This document shows, in pieces, positions 1-5,506 of a stretch of DNA of 6,183 nucleotides. Position 1 is the stretch's first letter. The number at the start of each line of letters is the position of its first letter. This DNA is from CAZKEG01 sp964601575 (lineage in GTDB: Bacteria > Desulfobacterota > Thermodesulfobacteria > Thermodesulfobacteriales > Thermodesulfatatoraceae), in contig CAZROA010000011.1 in the NCBI GenBank assembly GCA_964601575.1, positions 1-6,183 on the forward strand, read 5' to 3'. A program made the translations under genes and the position numbers. The notes under the pieces are model-generated. The model was not told the origin of the DNA. It did not search any database and saw only the letters and a program-made list of their open reading frames with translations.

Positions 1-41
1 GGATTACAAATCCCATGCTCTGCCAATTGAGCTACACCGGC
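1..41 (-). tRNA. tRNA-Thr (anticodon UGU), 5' part, cut by window edge
   Basis: Read on the minus strand from base 41 this folds as the first half of a tRNA. The acceptor arm is GCCGGTG, followed by TA, then a D-arm with stem GCTC/GAGC enclosing AATTGGCA. The anticodon arm 5' strand is TGGGA and the 7-base loop TTTGTAA carries TGT at its centre, which is the threonine anticodon UGU. The first three bases of the anticodon 3' strand (TCC) are present and pair correctly. The variable loop, T-arm and acceptor 3' strand lie outside the window, so the identity rests on the anticodon alone. It is on the same strand as the protein genes, 244 bases beyond the end of aroK, so it may have its own promoter. 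Confidence 0.93.
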
Positions 42-70
42 TAAATGGCTGAAATGCTTTATTGATAAGG

Positions 71-99
71 CTTTTACCATATTTTCGAACCTGTCGCAA
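71..99 (-). promoter_or_regulatory. possible sigma-70-type promoter for tRNA-Thr
   Basis: On the minus strand, TTGCGA (99-94) lies 17 bases from TAAAAG (76-71), each matching four of six consensus bases. The -10 element ends about 29 bases before the tRNA 5' end. An alternative pair, TTGAGT with GAAAAT, sits slightly further upstream. The match is weak, and the main reason to propose a promoter is that a tRNA 244 bases after the last protein gene probably has one. Confidence 0.2.
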
Positions 100-147
100 T
101 AAAACTCAAAACCCATCAAAAGTGTAAACTGAAGCAAGGGAGGTGTT

Positions 148-159
148 CATAGATCTATG
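148..159. repeat. perfect 12-bp palindrome CATAGATCTATG inside a wider inverted repeat
   Basis: Bases 148-159 are a perfect palindrome (CATAGATCTATG). It is flanked by a second inverted pair, AAACTGA (126-132) and TCAGTTT (162-168). The element lies in the 244-base gap between aroK and tRNA-Thr. It could be an operator for the tRNA promoter or a processing or pausing structure. No T-tract follows on either strand, so it does not look like an intrinsic terminator. The symmetry is seen directly; the function is unknown. Confidence 0.35.
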
Positions 160-285
160 TGTCAGTTTGAACGAGAGCGGCGACAAAATTCTGGCCTAAT
201 CCCTCAGCGCATAAGCAAACCTTATCCCACAGATAAATAGCAGAAAGAACTCTTATTATTTGGGAGAGGGCAAGCCAAAGGCAGT

Positions 286-798
286 TCAAAGATGTTTCGT
301 TATTGTCTTTACCACTTCCTCGGGGCTTTGTTGGTCGGTCTCTATAACCAAATCGGCAAATTTTTGGTAAAGGGGCAGACGAGAAGTAAGTACTTCTCTA
401 ACTTCTTCGAGCACGTCTTTTCCAGTGAGGGAAGGTCTATTTTCTTTGGTCGAACTATCTCTTGAAAGCCGCTTGGCGATCGTCTCTGGCTGGGCTGAAA
501 GCCATACCACCAGGGCCCCTTTTTTAAGAAAACCAAATTCCTCCTCGTGAAGCACCGCTCCTCCGCCACAGGCAAGGACTATAGGGCCGCGACCAGCCAT
601 CTCAAGCAGGGCCTCCTTTTCTCTGGCCCGAAAATATGCCCACCCCTTCTCCGCTACGACCTCCTTTATACTTTGGCCCATTTTCTGGACCAAATATTGA
701 TCAAGGTCCAAGAAGGGCAGACCCAATCTTTCGGCCAAAAGCCTCCCTACGGTACTTTTCCCTGTGGCCCGATAGCCAATGAGAATAATTCTAGGCAT
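286..798 (-). CDS. aroK: shikimate kinase
   Basis: This gene encodes a 170-residue cytoplasmic enzyme that phosphorylates the 3-hydroxyl of shikimate with ATP, the step before EPSP synthase. The length is normal for the family. The Walker A loop is GYRATGKST (residues 8-16, Lys14). The shikimate-binding DLD is at 31-33, FR at 56-57 and the Gly-Gly-Gly shikimate contact at 78-80. The lid arginine is in NRPS (Arg121), and a further conserved Arg140 precedes LPLY. The start is the ATG at 798, which puts the P-loop seven residues in, as in typical AroK. An in-frame upstream extension to 984 would lie inside aroA and has no family similarity. The start overlaps the aroA stop by 8 bases (ATGCCTAG) and no clear Shine-Dalgarno precedes it, so translation is probably coupled to aroA. 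It is the last gene of the cluster, and no convincing intrinsic terminator follows. Confidence 0.96.
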   Translation of the reverse strand: MPRIILIGYRATGKSTVGRLLAERLGLPFLDLDQYLVQKMGQSIKEVVAEKGWAYFRAREKEALLEMAGRGPIVLACGGGAVLHEEEFGFLKKGALVVWLSAQPETIAKRLSRDSSTKENRPSLTGKDVLEEVREVLTSRLPLYQKFADLVIETDQQSPEEVVKTITKHL

Positions 799-2065
799 AG
801 AGGCTTTCAAAGATTTCCCAGAAATTCGGAAAGGACTTGACCACACAGGCCGGATTTTTGATGCGTATCCCGGGGACCACCAGACCCAAGATAGCAAAGG
901 ACATAGCAATTCGGTGATCGTTGTATGTTTCGATCTCCGCCCCGTGAAATTCATTTTGGCCTTCGATGATGAGCCCGTCATCAAGCTCGATCACTGAAAC
1001 ACCGAGCTTAGAGAGTTCTGTAGCTACGGCCTTGAGCCGATCGGTCTCTTTATAACGCAGATGCGGCACCCCGCGGATGAAGGTCCTTCCGCGGGCCCTG
1101 GCGGCTACTATGGCCAGAGTGGGGACCAGATCGGGATAGCGGCCCATATTAATGTCAATCCCTCGGAGAGGTCTTTCTGGATCGCGATAGATGGTGACCC
1201 CATTTTGGTAAAAGACCTCACACCCCATCCGGGTCAGGATACGGGCAAAGGCCGCGTCTCCCTGGAGTGAATCTCGAGGAAGATTCTGAACCGTTACCCG
1301 ACCGCCGACCAAAGCCGCCGCAGCCAAAGGATAGGAAGCACTTGAGGCATCGCCTTCTACTCGGTACTCCAGGGCTTGATAAGGAGTCCGCGGGACAAAG
1401 AAGGCCCCTTCCTTTTCGTTGACTACTACTCCGAAGGCCTTCATCACCGCTATGGTGAGATCGATATAGGGCCTTGAAACCAAGGGGCTTGAAAGCCTGA
1501 TCTCTGCCGGAGACCTGGTATAAGGCCCCACTAAGAGAAGAGCCGAAAGGAATTGGCTGCTTTTGGCCACCGAGAGATCCACTGCCCCTCCGGAAAGGCC
1601 TCCTCCGGCTATTTCAAGTGGTAAAAAACCTTCTTTTTTAAGATACTTGATCCTCGCCCCCCAATGGGTAAGGGCCTCGATCAAAGGTTCGATCGGTCTT
1701 TCGCATAGGCGTTGTGTGCCGGTGAGCACTATGGGTTTACCTTGTCCTAAGGCGGCCAGGGCCGTGAAGAACCTCGTGCCTGTACCGTTGTTCCCCATAA
1801 AGATCTCTTTACCGGAAAGCATCGGCTGGCCGGAAACCCCTACAATGCTAAAAGAATCTTCCTCGGCGGTGACCTGGACTCCCACAGCCCTCAAGGCCTC
1901 GGCCAAGAGATCCGAATCTTCACTGCGCAGGGCCCCTGAAAGCCTGCTTTTGCCCTCGGCCAAGGCGGCACAAATCATGGCCCGCTGGGTGATACTCTTT
2001 GACCCAGGGACCTTCACCCGGGCTGAAAGGGGTTTATCTAAGGGTTTAATCTCCCGTATCTCCAT
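791..2065 (-). CDS. aroA: 3-phosphoshikimate 1-carboxyvinyltransferase (EPSP synthase)
   Basis: This enzyme transfers the enolpyruvyl group of phosphoenolpyruvate to shikimate-3-phosphate in the cytoplasm. It has 424 residues from the chosen ATG, a normal length for the two-domain inside-out alpha/beta barrel. Visible active-site motifs include PGSKS (Lys23), the PEP/glyphosate loop GNNGTGTRF (91-99), SSQF (169-172), YPD with the catalytic Asp312, KETDR (339-343, Glu340), NDHR (382-385) and Lys410 in VVKSFP. The position equivalent to E. coli Pro101 is Phe99, which is unusual. The ATG at 2065 is preferred over the in-frame TTG at 2077 because GGAG (2075-2072) lies six bases upstream of it. 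Both starts are inside the end of aroE; with the ATG the overlap is 20 bases, and the gene overlaps aroK by 8. It is most likely translated by coupling with both neighbours. Confidence 0.97.
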   Translation of the reverse strand: MEIREIKPLDKPLSARVKVPGSKSITQRAMICAALAEGKSRLSGALRSEDSDLLAEALRAVGVQVTAEEDSFSIVGVSGQPMLSGKEIFMGNNGTGTRFFTALAALGQGKPIVLTGTQRLCERPIEPLIEALTHWGARIKYLKKEGFLPLEIAGGGLSGGAVDLSVAKSSQFLSALLLVGPYTRSPAEIRLSSPLVSRPYIDLTIAVMKAFGVVVNEKEGAFFVPRTPYQALEYRVEGDASSASYPLAAAALVGGRVTVQNLPRDSLQGDAAFARILTRMGCEVFYQNGVTIYRDPERPLRGIDINMGRYPDLVPTLAIVAARARGRTFIRGVPHLRYKETDRLKAVATELSKLGVSVIELDDGLIIEGQNEFHGAEIETYNDHRIAMSFAILGLVVPGIRIKNPACVVKSFPNFWEIFESLYA

Positions 2066-2870
2066 CTCTTTCTCCAAAACCGAGGGCTTTTAAGGCAGCC
2101 TCTTCCATGAGGTTTACCGGGGGTTCTTGACCTGTCCATAGACGAAATTGTTCTACTCCTTGATAGACCAACATCTTGAGGCCATGGATCACCTTACATC
2201 CGGCTTCTTTGGCCTGTCGCAAAAGTTTGGTCTCCAAAGGGACATAGACAAGGTCCATCACCACCTCAAATCGAGGCAAGATCTCTTTCGGTACCAAACT
2301 TCGATCTTCGCCAAGGCCCACACTGGTGGTCTGAACCAAGATATTTCCTTTGGCCTGATTTAATTCTTCAAGGGGCCTGGCTTCAGCCCCAAATTCTTCG
2401 GCCAGGGCCTCGGCTTTAGAAAGGGTCCGATTGTAAATAGTTACCTTTGCTTTGGACTGGACCAAGGCATAAACAATGGCCCGTGCTGACCCACCGGCGC
2501 CAACCACTACCGCTTCCTTTCCATCAAGACCGATCACTTCCTCTAAGGCCCTTTTGGCCCCAAGCCAGTCGGTATTAGTCCCACGTAAAAGACCTTCTTT
2601 ATTGAGAATGGTATTTACCGCTCCGATCTCTTGAGCTATTTCATCGACCTCATCCAAATATTTCATGACCCTTTCTTTGTGAGGGACGGTGACCGAAACC
2701 CCTTTGATCCCCAGGGCACGAAGGCCTTCAATGGCTGCTTCAAGCCTTTTTGGTTCTACCGGCAAAAGCCCGTATACCGCCTTGATCCCCAGGGTAGAAA
2801 AGGCCGTATTGTGCATCGCCGGGGAAAGGGAATGGGAGACCGGCCAACCGATTATACCGTAAATATCCAT
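2046..2870 (-). CDS. aroE: shikimate dehydrogenase (NADP+)
   Basis: This enzyme reduces 3-dehydroshikimate to shikimate in the cytoplasm, usually with NADPH. The protein has 274 residues, typical of monofunctional AroE. The N-terminal substrate domain shows HSLSP (Ser14 and Ser16), TVPHK with the catalytic Lys65, Asn86 in GAVNT, and NTD with the catalytic Asp101. The Rossmann half carries GAGGSAR (124-130) and NRT (147-149), the pattern linked to NADP preference. YQG at 236-238 supplies the conserved Gln. The ATG at 2870 gives the standard short lead-in before GWPVSHSLSP. Only a poor Shine-Dalgarno (AAGAG) precedes it, and the 48-base gap to the upstream membrane-protein gene contains a promoter-like pair. 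It overlaps aroA downstream. It supplies shikimate to AroK, encoded two genes later. Confidence 0.97.
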   Translation of the reverse strand: MDIYGIIGWPVSHSLSPAMHNTAFSTLGIKAVYGLLPVEPKRLEAAIEGLRALGIKGVSVTVPHKERVMKYLDEVDEIAQEIGAVNTILNKEGLLRGTNTDWLGAKRALEEVIGLDGKEAVVVGAGGSARAIVYALVQSKAKVTIYNRTLSKAEALAEEFGAEARPLEELNQAKGNILVQTTSVGLGEDRSLVPKEILPRFEVVMDLVYVPLETKLLRQAKEAGCKVIHGLKMLVYQGVEQFRLWTGQEPPVNLMEEAALKALGFGERDGDTGD

Positions 2871-2878
2871 ACTCTTGG

Positions 2879-2908
2879 ATTTTAATGTAAAAATTGACCA
2901 GAAGACAA
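2879..2908 (-). promoter_or_regulatory. possible internal promoter upstream of aroE
   Basis: In the short gap before aroE, TTGTCT (2908-2903) is followed after 18 bases by TAAAAT (2884-2879), which matches five of six -10 consensus bases. Transcription would begin only a few bases before the aroE ATG, giving a nearly leaderless message. That would fit the poor Shine-Dalgarno of aroE. The gap is A/T-rich, so chance resemblance is a real possibility. Confidence 0.22.
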
Positions 2909-2918
2909 GATAAATCGA

Positions 2919-4163
2919 TTAGAAGAACTTTACCGCTAATAATAAAAGGGCAGAAATTACTGTCAGAGATAATAGGACCAATCCGCCGATCTTTAACCGA
3001 CCAAAAAACATAGCGTATATACCTTTGGCAAAATTGTTACTGATCGAAGCCAAAATAATAGCTAATTCTATTTCTTTTGCACTGATTACTTGATATTTGC
3101 CTTGGACGATACCCAAAATAAAAGGATCAATGTCAACTAGACCGATTACTCCGGCCAGAAACTCTAAACCGTATTCACCATAGCGCATCAAAGTCCAACG
3201 GGTAACGGCCACCACCGCGACAAACAAGAGAGCAAAGACCAGGGCGGCGGTGAGTTCCAGCGGATTTTGAGGCCTTTCTATTTCGGTGGGCAGATTCAAA
3301 TTATCGGCCCAATGATGAAAGGCCAGGGAGATCAGCCCGGCAGCCATGATAGCCACCAAAAAATAAGGGAACAAGGCCAAGCCTAAGCGAACGTTGAAAA
3401 TGGTAATCAAAGCGGCTAAGCGGAGGTACATCGCCCCGGTGGCCAAGACAATGGGGGAGACAGCGGCCAGAGTCCTTATGCGCCTTGCAATGACCACCGT
3501 AGTAGCCGTAGAAGAATAAAGCCCGCCTAAGAATCCAGATAAGATCAGACCTTTTCGTGGAAATAAATAAGATTGGATCAAATAACTGGCATAAGAAATA
3601 GAAGAGACCGCCACTACTGCCAGCCAGATCTGATAGGGGCTGATCTCAAGAAAGGGGATCTTTTGTTTGGGGAGCAGGGGCAAGATGACGCCGATAAGTA
3701 ACAAAAACTTGGAGACGGTAATCAATTCTTCTTCCGGGAGCTTACGGGTCAGATAATGGAGAGTGGGTTTAGAATGTAATAAGACCACCGTGACCACGGT
3801 GATCCCGATGGGCCACCAGATGGGTTTTTCGACCACGGTCGGGCCGAGGGTATAAGTGACCAAGGCCGCCACTTCGCTGGTTATCCCAGGTCTCCCCACC
3901 GAGAGCTTACGCCAATAACTGACCAGGAGGAGGGCCGAGAGGCTGATCAGACCAATAACATAAGGGGTTAGGCTGTCTGGCTCGATGAGATAAAGCACCA
4001 ACCCCAAGAGACCAATGAGGGGGAAGGTGCGTACCCCGCCAAAATAATGGGTAATTTCATCCTTTCGGGTGCGGCGGATGTGATCTTCCTCACGTTCAAG
4101 ACCAATGATGAAAGAAAGGGCAAGGACCAAGATAAAATCTCGGCAGAAAAGAGACCATTCCAT
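2919..4163 (-). CDS. MgtC/SapB family integral membrane protein with DUF4010 domain
   Basis: This is a 414-residue, very hydrophobic protein with about 12 or more predicted membrane-spanning stretches, for example residues 9-22, 46-61, 66-83, 115-130, 150-163, 237-257, 261-281, 302-321, 333-355 and 391-410. The N-terminus has the MgtC-type signature GLERE (21-25) and GVRTFPLIGLLG (43-54). The C-terminal part fits DUF4010: GFLGGLYSSTATT (210-222) followed by ARR, then GLVDIDPF (341-348) and ISNNFAKGIY (374-383). The polar residues in these motifs, inside otherwise hydrophobic helices, suggest transport or ion sensing, but the family has no established reaction. The ATG at 4163 has the Shine-Dalgarno AAGGG six bases upstream. 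The gene sits between aroD (17-base gap) and aroE (48-base gap) on the same strand, an unexpected partner for shikimate enzymes. Its 3' end looks more A/T-rich than the aro genes. The family call is solid; the function is unknown. Confidence 0.88.
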   Translation of the reverse strand: MEWSLFCRDFILVLALSFIIGLEREEDHIRRTRKDEITHYFGGVRTFPLIGLLGLVLYLIEPDSLTPYVIGLISLSALLLVSYWRKLSVGRPGITSEVAALVTYTLGPTVVEKPIWWPIGITVVTVVLLHSKPTLHYLTRKLPEEELITVSKFLLLIGVILPLLPKQKIPFLEISPYQIWLAVVAVSSISYASYLIQSYLFPRKGLILSGFLGGLYSSTATTVVIARRIRTLAAVSPIVLATGAMYLRLAALITIFNVRLGLALFPYFLVAIMAAGLISLAFHHWADNLNLPTEIERPQNPLELTAALVFALLFVAVVAVTRWTLMRYGEYGLEFLAGVIGLVDIDPFILGIVQGKYQVISAKEIELAIILASISNNFAKGIYAMFFGRLKIGGLVLLSLTVISALLLLAVKFF

Positions 4164-4169
4164 TTTAGA

Positions 4170-4186
4170 CCCTTAGTTGTCTAAGG
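4170..4186 (-). promoter_or_regulatory. intercistronic hairpin covering aroD stop and the Shine-Dalgarno of the membrane-protein gene
   Basis: The transcript can form a perfect 6-bp stem, CCUUAG (4186-4181) with CUAAGG (4176-4171), closed by the loop ACAA. The 5' arm contains the aroD stop codon UAG (4183-4181). The 3' arm holds most of the Shine-Dalgarno AAGGG (4174-4170), which lies six bases from the ATG at 4163. A ribosome finishing aroD would open the hairpin, so this is a plausible translational-coupling device. The pairing is seen directly; the role is inferred. Confidence 0.5.
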
Positions 4187-4852
4187 TTGCAGATATCTTA
4201 AAACTTCGCGCAGGACAAGGGCATCCAGTTGACCAGGGGCAGCCTTTTTACCAGCAGGCATACTGGCGTAGACAAAGGGGGCCCCAAGGAGGAGGGCGGC
4301 CACCCGCGAAATCTTACCCCATTCACCCATACCAAAGGCTATTACCGGGAAGTCAAGTTCCTTTCGGGCCCAAGGGATAAGGGAAAGGATGGTCAGATTA
4401 TCTTCCGGCCTCTTGATCATAGTGACCACTTTACCGAGATCTGCTCCGCGGCCCTTCATCTCGCGCACTATATTCCTTAATTCGTTTAGCGGTGGGGTAT
4501 CCATAAAATCATGGAAAGAAAGGAGGAGCCGGGAGGTAGTCTTGACTGTCTGAAGCTCAGAAAAGGCCTTTTCCCCGGCCCTTAACTCCAGATCAACCCA
4601 AGCCGCACCCTTTTTGGCGGCTTCTTTTAGCCAAAACAAACGCTCTTCTAAAGAAGCTGAAGAAAATCCCCCTTCCGCCGGATCGCGATAGGTAAACAGG
4701 AGCGGAATCTTAGTTGAGGAAAGAAAGGGTTCTACCGTCGGTTCTTTCAAGGCATCAAGACGTATTTCAGCCATCTCAGCCACCCTTGAAGCTTCTTTCA
4801 AGGCCTCAAGGGCGGCTTCTATTTCTTGTTCGACGATGGAGACACAAATCAT
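4181..4852 (-). CDS. aroD: 3-dehydroquinate dehydratase, type I
   Basis: This enzyme dehydrates 3-dehydroquinate to 3-dehydroshikimate through a lysine Schiff base. The protein has 223 residues and should form the single (beta/alpha)8 barrel of type I enzymes, unrelated to the type II AroQ fold. Family residues in order are EIRLD (30-34), TYRDPAEGG with Arg56, SFHDF with catalytic His114, GADLGKVV with the Schiff-base Lys141, ISR with Arg183, and APGQ (205-208), the C-terminal loop that closes on the substrate carboxylate. The active site therefore looks complete. The ATG at 4852 overlaps the stop of the upstream IMP cyclohydrolase gene as ATGA, a classic coupling arrangement. Its product is the AroE substrate, although the membrane-protein gene separates the two. 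Confidence 0.96.
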   Translation of the reverse strand: MICVSIVEQEIEAALEALKEASRVAEMAEIRLDALKEPTVEPFLSSTKIPLLFTYRDPAEGGFSSASLEERLFWLKEAAKKGAAWVDLELRAGEKAFSELQTVKTTSRLLLSFHDFMDTPPLNELRNIVREMKGRGADLGKVVTMIKRPEDNLTILSLIPWARKELDFPVIAFGMGEWGKISRVAALLLGAPFVYASMPAGKKAAPGQLDALVLREVLRYLQP

Positions 4853-5454
4853 TTCACCGAGGCAGGATCTATCCCGCGTAGATACTCGGCGATGGCCGTA
4901 TCATATTTACTGGTGGTCTCGAAGACCTTGCGGGCCAATTCAAAGCGGGTCTTGAGGGTGGTCTCACCATTGTTCGCCCGCATTTCTTCGAGGATTTTTG
5001 GATAATCACCCGGATCAACCACTACGGTAACATCACGGAAATTTTTGGCTGCCGCCCGCAAGAGGGTAGGGCCGCCGATGTCGATATTTTCAATGGCCTC
5101 TTCGAGGCTTGCCCCACTGGCCACCGTCTTCTCAAAGGCATAGAGATTGACCACCACTAGGTCAATGGTCTTGATCCCATGCTCAGCCAACTGTTTCATA
5201 TGAGTCTCGTTGGCGCGGATGGCCAGGATACCGCCGTGAACTTTGGGGTGTAGGGTCTTCACGCGGCCATCAAGCATTTCCGGGAACCCGGTCACTTCAG
5301 AGACATCGGTCACCGGTACTCCGGCCTCCCGGATCACTCTCGCCGTTCCGCCGGTGGAGATGATCTCAACCCCCATTTCGTGTAAGGCCTTGGCCAAATC
5401 AGCCACCCCGGTCTTATCAGTAACGCTGATCAAAGCTCGTTCAATCTTAGCCAC
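4849..5454 (-). CDS. purH: standalone IMP cyclohydrolase (N-terminal half of PurH)
   Basis: This gene encodes 201 residues corresponding only to the IMP cyclohydrolase (MGS-like) part of bifunctional PurH, which is normally a little over 500 residues. It would close FAICAR to IMP, the last step of de novo purine synthesis. Characteristic segments are ALISVTDKTG (7-16), STGGTA (33-38), VTGFPEMLDGRVKTLHP (54-70, Lys66), NLYAFE (103-108, Tyr105; the family usually has Pro instead of this Ala) and NIDIGGPTLLRAAAKN (123-138, Asp125 and Lys137). The AICAR transformylase domain is absent. The stop codon overlaps the aroD ATG, so this looks like a settled split gene and not a frameshift. The start is GTG at 5454 with a near-perfect Shine-Dalgarno. 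A separate AICAR transformylase must be encoded elsewhere, either the other half of PurH or a PurP-like enzyme. Confidence 0.93.
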   Translation of the reverse strand: MAKIERALISVTDKTGVADLAKALHEMGVEIISTGGTARVIREAGVPVTDVSEVTGFPEMLDGRVKTLHPKVHGGILAIRANETHMKQLAEHGIKTIDLVVVNLYAFEKTVASGASLEEAIENIDIGGPTLLRAAAKNFRDVTVVVDPGDYPKILEEMRANNGETTLKTRFELARKVFETTSKYDTAIAEYLRGIDPASVK

Positions 5455-5460
5455 CGCACA

Positions 5461-5468
5461 CCTCCTTT
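5461..5468 (-). promoter_or_regulatory. strong ribosome binding site fixing the GTG start of purH
   Basis: AAAGGAGG (5468-5461) is an almost full anti-16S match and lies six bases upstream of the GTG at 5454. It is the strongest Shine-Dalgarno in the window. It supports the non-ATG start and suggests independent initiation at this gene, unlike the coupled genes downstream. Confidence 0.8.
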
Positions 5469-5506
5469 ATGTCTTTCGAGAAAATCTCTCCAAGAGAAAT
5501 CTTGCC

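Noticed and set aside
222..231. TTATCCCACA resembling a DnaA box
   Set aside because: It carries one extra C relative to TTATCCACA and is isolated, with no cluster of boxes and no replication gene nearby.
211..236. Two overlapping small hairpins (ATAAG/CTTAT and TTATC/GATAA) suggestive of an attenuator
   Set aside because: Each stem is only 5 bp and A/T-rich, there is no leader peptide or T-tract, and they lie downstream of the operon, so chance is the better explanation.
799..984. In-frame upstream extension of aroK giving a 232-residue protein
   Set aside because: The extra 62 residues lie wholly inside aroA, show no family similarity, and would put the P-loop far from the N-terminus. The ATG at 798 gives a standard AroK.
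1563..2093. Plus-strand open frame of 176 codons opposite aroA
   Set aside because: It is antisense to a clearly conserved enzyme, has a low-complexity Ser/Pro/Arg-rich translation, and no recognisable domain.
4849..5454. Short PurH as a frameshifted or degraded pseudogene
   Set aside because: All cyclohydrolase motifs are intact, the stop falls at the domain boundary and overlaps the aroD start, and no transformylase remnant follows in any frame because aroD begins immediately.
5481..5497. Hairpin TCTCT/AGAGA followed by TTTT on the minus strand between ahbC and purH, as a terminator or attenuator
   Set aside because: The stem is 5 bp with a 3-base loop and only four T residues, too weak for a convincing intrinsic terminator.
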